Assembly: GCF_000813745.1 (NCBI RefSeq)
Contig: NZ_JWLC01000026.1
Span: 37,775-101,774, forward strand
Direction: 5' to 3'
DNA length: 64,000 nucleotides
Source of the DNA: Leisingera sp. ANG-M1
Lineage (GTDB): Bacteria; Pseudomonadota; Alphaproteobacteria; Rhodobacterales; Rhodobacteraceae
Part shown: positions 7,073 through 15,860 of the stretch, piece after piece
How positions within the stretch are numbered: the stretch's first letter is position 1
Layout: each line of letters begins with the position of its first letter
Notes under the pieces: generated by a model
The model's database searches: none
Seen by the model: only the letters and a program-made list of their open reading frames with translations
Told to the model about the DNA's origin: nothing
Position numbers and translations under genes: made by a program

Positions 7073-9436
7073 ATGAAAGCGCTTAAATCGCTCAAACTGG
7101 CTTATAAGCTGCCGTTGTTCGTTGTTGGGTTTGTTGTGCTGGTGACGGCGATTCTCGTCACTATCAGCACGATCAGCTTTCAGCGCAGCGCAGCAGACAA
7201 TGCCCAAGACCAGCTGCGTTCCATGGTGGCGGACCGGAAACTTTCGGTGCAGACACTGCTGGACGGTATTCACGCGGACGTGCAGACCCTGGCGGCGGTG
7301 CCGTCATCTGCGACGGCGATCGAATGGCTGACGATGACCTGGAACGATCTGGACGGCAATCCGGGTCAAGTGCTGCGGCAGGCTTATATCGATAACAACC
7401 CGCACCCGCTCGGGCAGAAGCATCTGCTGGCGAGAGGCGAGGGGGATTCGCCGTATCATATGCATCACGAAAGCTTTCATCCGGCCTATAAGACTCTGAT
7501 TGAGAGCAAGGGCTATTATGATGCTTTCCTGATCAACCTGGCCGGCGACATTGTCTATTCGGTGTTCAAGGAAAGCGATTTTGGCACCAATATGATGTCC
7601 GGCCCGTTCAAGGATTCCGGCCTGGCCAAAGTGTACCGGGCCGCCCTGGAAGGCCGCCGCGGCGAAGTTTTCTTTGCCGATATGGAGCCCTACGCGCCGA
7701 GCGCGGGTGCCGCGGCAGCCTTTGCTGCAGCCCCGGTTGTGAACGACGCCAATCTGACCGTCGGCGTGCTGGCAGTGCAGATTCCGGTCGATCTGCTCGG
7801 CACCATCGTCAACAACGAGCAGGGCATGGGCAAGTCTACCCAGATCTACCTGGCGGGCGCGGATATGAAAGCCCGGACCGGGTCCCGGTTCGAAGGCGGC
7901 TTCGAAGTTCTGTCGCAGCTGCCCTCTACCCGGCAGGTGACGGAAGCCTTTGATGGAAATTCGCATGTTCAAACCGGCGTGCCTGGTCTGGATGGGCATC
8001 CGGTGCTTGCTTATTCCGAGCCGCTGCCGCTTGCCTTTGCGGACTGGGTGATCATTGCCGAGCAGGATCTGGCCGAGCTGATGGCCCCGGCGGTCAAGAA
8101 GCGCAACATGCTGCTTGCGGTCTCACTGATCTGTGCCGGCGGCATTTCTTTCTTCGGTTGGCTGTTTGCCCGCTCCATCACCCGGCCGATCGACCGGATC
8201 TGCGAGAACATGGAGGCCGTTGCGGAGGGCAATCTGGAAACTGAAATCGAGGCAGCCGCCCGCACGGATGAAATCGGCAAGATCGGCAAGACCCTGGTGT
8301 CAATGCAGGAAGATCTGAAGCAGGCCCGCGCCTCGGAGGAGGAACGCGCTGAAATGCAGCAGCAGCAGCAGCAGGTGGTCGAAAACCTGAGTGCCGGCTT
8401 GATGCAGCTCGCTAATGGCGATTTCTCACAGCCGATCAAGGGGCCGTTCCCGCAGGAATACGAGCAGCTGCGGGAGAACTTCAACAGCACTGTCAGCAAT
8501 CTCAGCTCGACTGTGCAGCAAGTGATCGAGGCGTCGGGAAGTATCCGGAACGGCGCGGCCGAGATCAGCCAGGCTTCCGACGATCTGTCGAACCGCACCG
8601 AAAGCCAGGCGGCCACGCTGGAAGAGACGGCAGCGGCGCTGGATGAGCTGACGGCCTCGGTGAAATCCGCGGCTGAGGGCGCCCGCAGCGTCGAAAGCAC
8701 CATGGCCGAGGCGCGCACCCAGGCGGAAAACAACCGCGAGGTGGTGCAAAGCGCGGTCTCGGCGATGACCGAGATCGAGCAGAGCTCGAACCACATCAGC
8801 CAGATCATCAGCGTGATCGACGACATCGCCTTCCAGACCAACCTCTTGGCGCTCAATGCCGGCGTCGAGGCGGCGCGGGCGGGCGAGGCCGGCAAGGGCT
8901 TTGCAGTGGTCGCCAGCGAAGTGCGCGCCCTGGCGCAGCGCTCCTCTGATGCGGCGATGGAGATCAAGACGCTGATCGGCGACAGCTCGAAACAAGTGGA
9001 GCGCGGCGTTGATCTGGTCGGCAAGGCCGGCGAAGCGCTGCAGAGCATCGTCGAGCAGGTCACCCATATCTCGCAGCTGGTCTCCGGCATCGCCGAGGGT
9101 GCGGCTGAGCAGTCGACCGGGCTGAACGAGATCAACACCGGGGTGACGCAGCTGGACCAGGTCACGCAGCAGAACGCGGCGATGGTGGAACAGGCCACCG
9201 CGGCGGGGCACATGCTGAACTCGGATGCGGGCAAGCTGTCAGAGCTGGTGGCGCATTTCCGGGTGGCCGGCGGCAGCCCGGCGGCACGTCCGGCAGCCGC
9301 GGCGCCCAAGCCCGCGGCCAAGCCTGCGCCCTCGGCGCATGGCGAGGAAGATTGGGCGATCGAGGCCAGCCCGGCCCTGGCCCCGGCTGTCAGCGGCGGT
9401 GGCAACGCAGCCCGCGACCTCTGGCAGGACTTTTAA
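7073..9436 (+). CDS. methyl-accepting chemotaxis protein
   Basis: A 787-residue chemoreceptor. TM1 is at about residues 14-34, a large periplasmic sensor (about 36-340) probably has a dCache-like fold, and TM2 is at about 344-364. A HAMP domain follows ([21 protein letters not shown]), then a Gln-rich coiled coil (six CAG codons at 8357-8374) and the signalling hairpin with the invariant tip [20 protein letters not shown] near 585-605. It ends in DLWQDF, which fits the x-W-x-x-F tether that recruits CheR/CheB. The ligand is unknown. It heads a plus-strand unit with cheB and cheD. Confidence 0.95.
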   Translation: MKALKSLKLAYKLPLFVVGFVVLVTAILVTISTISFQRSAADNAQDQLRSMVADRKLSVQTLLDGIHADVQTLAAVPSSATAIEWLTMTWNDLDGNPGQVLRQAYIDNNPHPLGQKHLLARGEGDSPYHMHHESFHPAYKTLIESKGYYDAFLINLAGDIVYSVFKESDFGTNMMSGPFKDSGLAKVYRAALEGRRGEVFFADMEPYAPSAGAAAAFAAAPVVNDANLTVGVLAVQIPVDLLGTIVNNEQGMGKSTQIYLAGADMKARTGSRFEGGFEVLSQLPSTRQVTEAFDGNSHVQTGVPGLDGHPVLAYSEPLPLAFADWVIIAEQDLAELMAPAVKKRNMLLAVSLICAGGISFFGWLFARSITRPIDRICENMEAVAEGNLETEIEAAARTDEIGKIGKTLVSMQEDLKQARASEEERAEMQQQQQQVVENLSAGLMQLANGDFSQPIKGPFPQEYEQLRENFNSTVSNLSSTVQQVIEASGSIRNGAAEISQASDDLSNRTESQAATLEETAAALDELTASVKSAAEGARSVESTMAEARTQAENNREVVQSAVSAMTEIEQSSNHISQIISVIDDIAFQTNLLALNAGVEAARAGEAGKGFAVVASEVRALAQRSSDAAMEIKTLIGDSSKQVERGVDLVGKAGEALQSIVEQVTHISQLVSGIAEGAAEQSTGLNEINTGVTQLDQVTQQNAAMVEQATAAGHMLNSDAGKLSELVAHFRVAGGSPAARPAAAAPKPAAKPAPSAHGEEDWAIEASPALAPAVSGGGNAARDLWQDF

Positions 9437-9537
9437 ACACTCACCGGAGGCGCCGCCGCAATCGGCAGCGGCGCCTTCAGACTATGGCAACCTGTGCCTG
9501 CAATACTCGGGGCACTGCAAATTGACTGGGGAAACCA

Positions 9538-10548
9538 TTGTCTTCGCGAAACTTATTGATAATCACCACGGATCGCAGCTTTGCCCGCACTCTGCAAAGC
9601 TATATGGAGTCGGCCTATCCGGGCATGAAAGTGTTTTTGGCCAACAATCTGATGATGGCCTACAATCAGGCCGAGGCCGCGCAGCCGGTGTTTGCCTTTG
9701 TCGAGGACGGCTTCACCAAACTGCCTGAATTCGAAATGATGATGGCGCTGTTTTCGGCAATGGACACCCGCTGGGTCTCTGTCATGGACCGGCAGGGGGC
9801 GACCCCGGCGCGGAAATCATCGCCGCTGCTGGATGTCGGTGCGGGCATTTTCGAGCTGACCAAAGCCGACCATCCCAGCCAGTTCGCCCAATATTTCGAC
9901 ATGATGGTCAAGGCGCCGCGGCGCAGTGCCCGGAGTGCACCCCGCGCTGCTAACGGCCGCCCCGCAGCGGCGGCAGGCGGAAACCGCAAGCTGATACTGA
10001 TCGGCTCGTCAACCGGCGGTGTGGAGGCCCTGCGCAGCATTCTGGTGGGCTTTCCATTTGATTGCCCTCCGACCTTGATCGTGCAGCATACCGGCAAGAA
10101 CTTCGGCTCCGGCCTGGTGTCGCTGCTGGACCGGATCTGCCCGGCGCGGGTGCGCGCGGCGGAAGACGGAATCTCCCTGGAGCCGGGCCACGTTTACATT
10201 GCGGCAGGCCAGCGCCGCCACATGGGGCTGAGCAGCCGCAAGCCGCTGCGCCTGCGGATGAAGGAGGGCCCGGATATTTCCGGCCATACGCCGTCTGTTG
10301 ACGCTCTGTTCACTTCTGCTGTGCCATATGGAAAGGACGTTGTTGCCACCATCCTGACCGGCATGGGCCAGGACGGCGCCCGGGGGCTTCTGGAACTGCG
10401 CAAGGCCGGAGCCAAGACCTTTTCCCAGGATGAGAAATCCTCGGTGGTCTACGGGATGCCCAGGGTGGCTTGGGACATTGGCGCCTCGCAGCAGCAGGTG
10501 CCGCTGGCCCGGATGGCGGGCACGCTACTACAGGCCAGCAAGGCCTGA
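9538..10548 (+). CDS. cheB: CheB-type receptor methylesterase with degenerate receiver
   Basis: A 336-residue protein-glutamate methylesterase. The C-terminal catalytic domain (about 150-336) has the triad: Ser158 in IGSSTGG, His184 in IVQHTGKNFG and Asp279 in TGMGQDGARG. The N-terminal 125 residues look like a decayed receiver: the usual acidic pair is TTD, and the phospho-acceptor region reads FAFVEDGFTKLP with no clear DxxMP motif. Control by CheA phosphorylation is therefore doubtful. The start is a TTG at 9538 with GGGGAA upstream. It follows the receptor gene by about 100 nt and precedes cheD, away from the main che operon. Confidence 0.9.
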   Translation: MSSRNLLIITTDRSFARTLQSYMESAYPGMKVFLANNLMMAYNQAEAAQPVFAFVEDGFTKLPEFEMMMALFSAMDTRWVSVMDRQGATPARKSSPLLDVGAGIFELTKADHPSQFAQYFDMMVKAPRRSARSAPRAANGRPAAAAGGNRKLILIGSSTGGVEALRSILVGFPFDCPPTLIVQHTGKNFGSGLVSLLDRICPARVRAAEDGISLEPGHVYIAAGQRRHMGLSSRKPLRLRMKEGPDISGHTPSVDALFTSAVPYGKDVVATILTGMGQDGARGLLELRKAGAKTFSQDEKSSVVYGMPRVAWDIGASQQQVPLARMAGTLLQASKA

Positions 10549-10574
10549 ACTCATTGCAGGAAGGGACCACAGCC

Positions 10575-11138
10575 TTGACCACAGTTTTCGCAAACTCGAA
10601 ATCCGTAACGGTTCTGCAAGGGGAATACCGGGTGACTACGGATCCGAAGATCGTGTTCTCCACGGTGCTGGGCTCGTGCATTGCGGCTTGCATTTATGAT
10701 CCCGAAAATGGTGTCGGCGGGATGAATCATTTCCTGCTGGCCAACGCCCGCCAGGGGGGCGCGGCCAACGCCCGCTACGGCATTCACGCCATGGAACTGC
10801 TGATCAATGGGATCATGAAGAAAGGCGCCATCCGCTCCAATCTGAAAGCCAAAGTGTTCGGGGGCGCCAAAATGTCGGCAAACCTGTCGGATATCGGCGC
10901 GGCCAATGCGGATTTTGTGCAGCGGTTCCTGCGCGATGAGGGGATCCCTTGCGTGTCCTCCAGCGTCGGCGGCACCTCGGCGCGGCGGGTGCGGTTTCAC
11001 CCCTGTTCCGGCGCTGCCCAGCAGACCCATGTGAAGGATGACCGCAAGCTCGGCGAACTGGAGCAGCGCGCGGCAACGCGCCCGGCTCCAGCACCGGCTC
11101 CGGCGCCCGAAGGCGCAGGCGCAGTCACGCTGTTCTGA
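10575..11138 (+). CDS. cheD: chemoreceptor glutamine deamidase CheD
   Basis: A 187-residue CheD, which deamidates receptor glutamines. The active-site Cys lies in LGSCIAACIYD and the His in GGMNHFLLA; an FGGAKM motif follows. The tail after about residue 165 is Ala/Pro low complexity. I chose the TTG at 10575 because AGGAAGGG stands 9 nt before it and the family sequence (VFANSKSVTVLQGEYRV) begins right there. An upstream extension would run through the end of cheB in another frame. It is the third gene of the mcp-cheB-cheD unit. Confidence 0.93.
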   Translation: MTTVFANSKSVTVLQGEYRVTTDPKIVFSTVLGSCIAACIYDPENGVGGMNHFLLANARQGGAANARYGIHAMELLINGIMKKGAIRSNLKAKVFGGAKMSANLSDIGAANADFVQRFLRDEGIPCVSSSVGGTSARRVRFHPCSGAAQQTHVKDDRKLGELEQRAATRPAPAPAPAPEGAGAVTLF

Positions 11139-11251
11139 GATCTGCGGCCCGGCTGCGCACCCGCGCACGGAAACTGCGCGGAGCGCCTGGCCGGGCGGGC
11201 GGCAAATACTGTTTGCCCGCGCCGGCTGGCAGGGGTAGTCCCTTAGGGGCT

Positions 11252-12037
11252 ATGATCTTCAACCGGGCATCGACATATGTTTCATGGATCGCGGCGGCCG
11301 TTTTGGCCGCGGTCTTGTTTCCGGGGCCCGCTGCAGGGCAGGCCCGGATTACGGTATTTGCGGCTGCCAGCACCAAAACCGCGCTGGATGAAGCCGCTGC
11401 GGCGTTCCAGCAGGAAACCGGCAATCAGGTTGTTGTCTCTTATGCAGGGTCTGCGGCCCTGGCGCGCCAGATTCAGCTGGGGGCGCCAGCAGATGTCTTC
11501 ATCTCTGCCAATCCCGGCTGGATGGATGTGCTGCAGCAAGAGGGGCTGGTCGATTCGGACACACGGTTCGATTTTCTGACCAACCGCCTGGTTCTCGTTG
11601 CCCATGGCCGCGACGCGGCTTCTGTGGTGCTGGAAACAGCTGATTTGGCGGGGCTGCTGGGCGAAGGCCGCCTGGCGATGGCGCTGGTGGATGCGGTTCC
11701 TGCCGGGATCTATGGCAAGGCGGCGCTAACGGCATTGGGGCATTGGCCCGAAGTTGTGCCGAAAGTAGCGCAGGCGGCAAATGTCAGGGCGGCGCTGGCG
11801 CTGGTGGTGTCTGGCGAGGCTCCGCTTGGGGTGGTTTATGCAACTGATGCGGCGGCGGCCGGCGATGTATCGGTGATTGCGGTGTTTCCGGAGGCAAGCC
11901 ATCCTCCGATCATCTACCCTGCGGCGGCGGTGGCAGGGACCGCCGGGGAAGAGACCCGGGCGTTCCTGGCCTATTTACGCAGCGCGGCCGCCCGGAGTGT
12001 TTTCGAAGGCCACGGCTTTGGGGCGGAGGCAGATTGA
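11252..12037 (+). CDS. modA: molybdate ABC transporter, binding protein ModA
   Basis: A 261-residue periplasmic molybdate-binding protein with an N-terminal signal (hydrophobic 10-26, cleavage near GQA) and the ModA start ITVFAAASTKTALDE, followed by VVSYAGSAALARQI and GAPADVFISANPGWMD, which line the oxyanion site. I prefer the ATG at 11252, preceded by TTAGGGGC; the in-frame start 39 nt upstream lacks a site. The stop overlaps modB. No obvious ModE box or molybdenum riboswitch was recognised in the 113-nt leader. Confidence 0.93.
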   Translation: MIFNRASTYVSWIAAAVLAAVLFPGPAAGQARITVFAAASTKTALDEAAAAFQQETGNQVVVSYAGSAALARQIQLGAPADVFISANPGWMDVLQQEGLVDSDTRFDFLTNRLVLVAHGRDAASVVLETADLAGLLGEGRLAMALVDAVPAGIYGKAALTALGHWPEVVPKVAQAANVRAALALVVSGEAPLGVVYATDAAAAGDVSVIAVFPEASHPPIIYPAAAVAGTAGEETRAFLAYLRSAAARSVFEGHGFGAEAD

Positions 12038-12738
12038 GCGGAATGGCAGGGTGGCTGAGTCCCGAGGAATGGCAAGCGGTCGCGTTGTCGCTTCGGGTGT
12101 CTCTTTGGGCGACGATGGCCGCATTGCCGCTCGCAGTCTGGGTGGCCTATCTGCTGGCACGCCGGGAGTTTCCGGGCAAGCAGCTGCTGAATAGCGCGGT
12201 TCATCTACCGCTGATCCTGCCGCCTGTGGTAACCGGATACCTTCTGCTGATGATGTTCGGCACCAAGGGGCCAGTGGGCGGGGCGCTGCAGCAGATCGGG
12301 ATCGTATTTGCCTTTCGCTGGACCGGCGCGGCACTGGCAGCCGCGATCATGGCCTTTCCGCTGATGGTGCGGGCGATCCGGCTGTCTTTTGAGGCGGTGG
12401 ACCCCAAGCTGGAGCAGGCCGCTGCGACCTTGGGGGCATCAAAGCCCTGGGTGTTCGCAACCGTCACGCTGCCAATGATTTTGCCAGGGTTGATTGCAGG
12501 CACGGTTCTGGGGTTCGCCAAGGCAATGGGGGAATTCGGCGCCACGATCACCTTTGTGTCCAGCATTCCGGGGCAGACACAGACGCTGCCGTCAGCAATC
12601 TACACTTTTTTGCAGGTGCCGGGCGGAGAAGCTGCTGCCTTGCGGTTGACGCTGGTCTCCATTGCCGTTGCGTTAACCGCTCTGCTGCTGTCTGAACTGC
12701 TGGCGCGCCGTGCTGCGGCCCGGCTGGGAGGGCGCTGA
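12034..12738 (+). CDS. modB: molybdate ABC transporter, permease ModB
   Basis: A 234-residue inner-membrane permease with five or six hydrophobic segments and the ABC-coupling EAA loop (VDPKLEQAAATLGASKPWVFATVTLP, about 125-150). The TTG at 12034 overlaps the modA stop; GGAGG lies 4 nt ahead of it. An in-frame ATG at 12043 (MAGWLS) is the alternative. The stop overlaps the modC start by 1 nt, so the three genes are coupled. Confidence 0.93.
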   Translation: MSGMAGWLSPEEWQAVALSLRVSLWATMAALPLAVWVAYLLARREFPGKQLLNSAVHLPLILPPVVTGYLLLMMFGTKGPVGGALQQIGIVFAFRWTGAALAAAIMAFPLMVRAIRLSFEAVDPKLEQAAATLGASKPWVFATVTLPMILPGLIAGTVLGFAKAMGEFGATITFVSSIPGQTQTLPSAIYTFLQVPGGEAAALRLTLVSIAVALTALLLSELLARRAAARLGGR

Positions 12739-13847
12739 TGCTGACGGTGTCTCTGCAGCACGCTTTGCCTGAATTCGCGCTGGACGTGCAGTTTGAGGCG
12801 CCGCCGGGCGTTACGGTTCTGTTCGGCCGCTCGGGCACCGGCAAGACCACTGTGATCCAGGCGGTTGCCGGTTTGCTGAGGCCGGAGCGGGGGCGGGTGG
12901 CGCTGAATGGCGAACTGCTTTTTGATACCGGGCAGCGGCACTGGCTACCGCCGCACAAACGCCGGATGGGGTATGTCTTTCAGGAGGGACGGTTGTTCCC
13001 GCATCTGACTGTTCGGCAGAACCTGTTGTTCGGACAATGGTTTGCACCGCGGGGAGCAAAGCTGGAGAGCCTGGGCCGGGTGGTGGAGATGCTGGGCATC
13101 GGACCGCTGCTGCAGCGGCGCCCCGGGGCGCTCTCGGGCGGTGAAAAGCAGCGGGTGGCCATTGGCCGGGCACTGCTGTCGGCGCCGCGGATGATCCTGG
13201 CCGATGAGCCGTTGTCGGCACTGGACGAGGCGCGCAAGGCGGAGATTCTGCCCTATTTCGAGCGGCTGCGGGACGAAACCGGCATTCCCGTTCTTTATGT
13301 CAGCCATTCCGCCGCTGAAGTTGCCCGGCTGGCGACGACGGTTGTCGTTTTGCAGGACGGCAAGGTGCAACGCCAGGGCACGGCGGCTGAGGTGCTGGGC
13401 GATTCCGCCGTTATGCCTACAGGGGTGCGTGCTGCTGGTGCGCTGCTGGAAGCCCGGGTGGCGCGTCACCATGACGACGGGCTGACCGAGCTGAACGCGG
13501 GCGGGGTGCCCTTGTTTCTGCCGCAGATCGCGCAGGCGCCGGGCAGCCCGGTGCGGGTGCGTATCGCCGCGCATGAGGTGATCCTGTCGCGATTGCGGCC
13601 CGAGGGGCTGTCGGCGCTTAATATTCTGCCGGGATGCGTTGAGCATATCCGCACCGGCGGCGGCCCCGGCGCCATGGTGGCGCTGCAGACGCCGGCTGGG
13701 CGGGTGCTGGCGCGGGTGACCCGGCGCTCGGCCCAAGCCTTGGCGCTGGAGCCGGGGGCGGAGTGTTATGCGGTGGTGAAAACCGTCTCCATCGCGCCGG
13801 AGGATATTGGCGGGGCGGGACCGGGGGCGCGGGACCTTCAAAAATAG
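12738..13847 (+). CDS. modC: molybdate ABC transporter, ATPase ModC
   Basis: A 369-residue ATPase that powers ModB. Walker A is GRSGTGKTT (about 31-39), the signature LSGGEKQRVAIGRALL (about 132-147), Walker B MILADEPLSALDE, and the switch His lies in YVSHSAAE. The C-terminal third is a Mop/TOBE molybdate-binding domain typical of ModC. Its position next to the purine genes fits supply of molybdenum to the xanthine dehydrogenase at 28465-32259, but that link is inferred. Confidence 0.94.
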   Translation: MLTVSLQHALPEFALDVQFEAPPGVTVLFGRSGTGKTTVIQAVAGLLRPERGRVALNGELLFDTGQRHWLPPHKRRMGYVFQEGRLFPHLTVRQNLLFGQWFAPRGAKLESLGRVVEMLGIGPLLQRRPGALSGGEKQRVAIGRALLSAPRMILADEPLSALDEARKAEILPYFERLRDETGIPVLYVSHSAAEVARLATTVVVLQDGKVQRQGTAAEVLGDSAVMPTGVRAAGALLEARVARHHDDGLTELNAGGVPLFLPQIAQAPGSPVRVRIAAHEVILSRLRPEGLSALNILPGCVEHIRTGGGPGAMVALQTPAGRVLARVTRRSAQALALEPGAECYAVVKTVSIAPEDIGGAGPGARDLQK

Positions 13848-13946
13848 CAAAACAATCCTTCATGTATTCTTGGTACGGAAAAAAGTTCGGTTGCACGGAA
13901 GCGGCCGTTATCAATGGAGGCAGCACTTCAGCAGGAAAGGCAGCCG

Positions 13947-14777
13947 ATGACCCAACGATCCTACTACGCACCTGAAGGCGGGCTGCCGCCGCAGACGCAG
14001 CTGCTGACTGACCGCGCAATGTTCACCGAGGCCTATGCGGTGATCCCCAAGGGCACGATGAGCGATATCGTGGCCAGTCTTTTGCCGTTCTGGGACGGCG
14101 CGCGTTTCTGGGTGCTGTCGCGGCCCCTGTCTGGTTTTGCTGAAACCTTTTCCCAGTATATCGCTGAGGTGCAGCCGGGTGGCGGCAGCGACCGTCCGGA
14201 AACCGAGCCAGGTGTAGAGGCCGTGCTGTTTGTGGTGCAGGGCGCCATGACGCTGACCATCGACGGAACCGAGCATGAAATGGAGGAGGGTGGCTATGCC
14301 TTCCTGCCGCCCCAAGCCGTCTGGAGCCTGCGCAACAACGGCGATGCGCCTGTGCGTTTCCATTGGATCCGCAAGGCGTATCAGGCGGTTGCGGGGCTGG
14401 AGGCGCCGGAAGCCTTTGTCACCAGCGACAAACATGTCGACCCGACGCCGATGCCGGGAACCGAGGGCAAATGGGCAACCACGCGGTTCGTGGATCCGAA
14501 CGATCTGCGCCACGACATGCATGTGACGATTGTCACCTTTGAGCCGGGCGCGGTGATCCCCTTTGCCGAGACCCATGTGATGGAACACGGGCTTTATGTG
14601 CTGGAGGGCAAGGCCGTTTACCGGCTGAACCAGGATTGGGTTGAAGTTGAGGCCGGCGACTACATGTGGCTGCGCGCCTTCTGCCCGCAAGCTTGCTATG
14701 CAGGCGGGCCGGGCAAGTTCCGCTATCTGCTGTACAAAGATGTGAACCGCCACATGCCGCTGGCGCCGCTGCGCTGA
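13947..14777 (+). CDS. allE: (S)-ureidoglycine aminohydrolase
   Basis: A 276-residue two-cupin enzyme that releases ammonia from (S)-ureidoglycine to give (S)-ureidoglycolate. The first cupin spans about 60-125 (EAVLFVVQGAMTLTIDG) and the second about 185-265, with metal ligands in PFAETHVMEHGLYVLEG. I chose the ATG at 13947 (MTQRSYYAP), preceded by AGGAAAGG; the ORF could extend 33 nt upstream to an ATG at 13914. It is transcribed alone after modC, convergent with bhcR. Its product is the substrate of AllA at 22462. Confidence 0.9.
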   Translation: MTQRSYYAPEGGLPPQTQLLTDRAMFTEAYAVIPKGTMSDIVASLLPFWDGARFWVLSRPLSGFAETFSQYIAEVQPGGGSDRPETEPGVEAVLFVVQGAMTLTIDGTEHEMEEGGYAFLPPQAVWSLRNNGDAPVRFHWIRKAYQAVAGLEAPEAFVTSDKHVDPTPMPGTEGKWATTRFVDPNDLRHDMHVTIVTFEPGAVIPFAETHVMEHGLYVLEGKAVYRLNQDWVEVEAGDYMWLRAFCPQACYAGGPGKFRYLLYKDVNRHMPLAPLR

Positions 14778-14786
14778 AGGCAGGCG

Positions 14787-14819
14787 CAGCGCCCAGCCCT
14801 GATATGTGCCCGGGCGCTG
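14787..14819. terminator. possible terminator between convergent allE and bhcR
   Basis: Eight-bp arms 14787-14794 (CAGCGCCC) and 14812-14819 pair around a 17-nt loop in the 51-nt gap between two convergent genes. There is no T tract on either side, so the call is weak. Confidence 0.3.
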
Positions 14820-14828
14820 TCCGGCTTG

Positions 14829-15662
14829 TCAGCCGGGCGGGGTCTCATCTGCCGCCGGAGCGCCCAGGCCATACGAAAGCTTCTGCGCGGCGTCCTTGAC
14901 CAGGGCGCCGATGCCGCTGATGCCGCCATCGGGCATCCGGGCTGTGGGGCCGGAGATGGAAATCCCGGCCAGCACCTCGCCCTGCATGCCAAAGACCGGC
15001 GCCGCGACGCAGCGCATGCCCGGCGCTTTTTCCTCATCATCAAAGGACCAGCCGCGGCTGCGGATCTGCGCCAGATCGGCGCGCAGCGCGTCGGGTGAAG
15101 TCAGGGTTTTAGCGGTGAACTGCTCCAGCGTGCGGCCGCGCAGGAAGCGGGTGAGCTGGTCCTCCTCGAAACAGCTGAGCAGCGCCTTGCCGATTCCTGA
15201 TGCATGCATCGGCGAGGTGGTTCCGGGCGGGAAGAAGGCGCGGATCGATTCATGCGTCTCCACCTGGCTTACAAACATCACATCGCCGCCGCGTTCGATG
15301 CCGAGATTGGAGGTCTCGCCGGTGGCCTCCATCAGCTCGCGCATCACCGGTCTTGCCCGCTCAATCACGCTGGAGCGGCGCAGGAAGGCAGAGCCAAGGC
15401 GGAACGCCATGGCGCCGATGTGCCAGGTCTGGCTTTGCGGCTCTATCTCGACGATCTGGCGTGCCTCCAGGGTGGACAGCACCCGGTACATAGTGGCTGC
15501 CGACTGATCGAGCGAAGCCGACAGTTCCGTCAGGGTCATACCGTTGGCGCCGGCCAGTGCGTCCAGCACATCCAGCGCCCGGTCAAGTGATTGAATGGTG
15601 GCTGGCTGGCTGGCGGAATCAAAGCTTTTGGGGCGGCCTTTGCGGCGCGGCGGCTGGGGCAT
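14829..15662 (-). CDS. bhcR: IclR-family regulator of the beta-hydroxyaspartate cycle
   Basis: A 277-residue IclR protein: a winged helix-turn-helix at about 20-80 (QSLDRALDVLDALAGANGMTL..SAATMYRVLSTLE) and an effector domain at about 95-265 with GIGKALLSCF and GMRCVAAPVFG motifs. It is divergent from bhcABCD, the arrangement described in Paracoccus denitrificans, where BhcR binds the bhc promoter and glyoxylate weakens binding. The role here follows from family and context. Confidence 0.9.
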   Translation of the reverse strand: MPQPPRRKGRPKSFDSASQPATIQSLDRALDVLDALAGANGMTLTELSASLDQSAATMYRVLSTLEARQIVEIEPQSQTWHIGAMAFRLGSAFLRRSSVIERARPVMRELMEATGETSNLGIERGGDVMFVSQVETHESIRAFFPPGTTSPMHASGIGKALLSCFEEDQLTRFLRGRTLEQFTAKTLTSPDALRADLAQIRSRGWSFDDEEKAPGMRCVAAPVFGMQGEVLAGISISGPTARMPDGGISGIGALVKDAAQKLSYGLGAPAADETPPG

Positions 15663-15860
15663 TTTCAGGCCTTCCCTGGCAATTCAAGCAGCAGCTTATG
15701 GATAATTATGAAAATCACTTCTGTACAGTGAAAAAACTAAAGCTGTTGAAATTATGAGAATTTTCCTCTCAATTCCAGTTTTTGAAACCTTTTTTCAAAA
15801 AAATTCACCTGCGGGCAGCTTCCCTTTACTGTGAAGGAAATCGCCACAGGAGGGCACGAA
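15663..15860. promoter_or_regulatory. bhcR/bhcA divergent promoter region with palindrome
   Basis: A 198-bp A/T-rich gap in otherwise GC-rich DNA. At 15779-15801 there is a perfect inverted repeat (TTTTTGAAA, 5-nt spacer, TTTCAAAAA), about 60 bp before the bhcA ATG. A smaller palindrome CTGTACAG lies at 15721-15728. The first is the best candidate for a BhcR operator. AGGAGGG at 15848-15854 is the bhcA ribosome binding site. Confidence 0.55.

Noticed and set aside
8357-8374. Six CAG codons in the chemoreceptor, a possible slippage tract
   Set aside because: Units are in frame and encode Gln in a coiled coil; six units are too few to claim phase variation.
8011-9405. 464-codon minus-strand ORF opposite the chemoreceptor
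   Set aside because: Ser/Ala/Cys-rich translation of the antisense of a highly conserved MCP signalling domain; no start signal.
11139-11251. Molybdenum cofactor riboswitch or ModE site before modA
   Set aside because: I found only an imperfect G/C-rich hairpin around 11195-11220 and no recognisable consensus.
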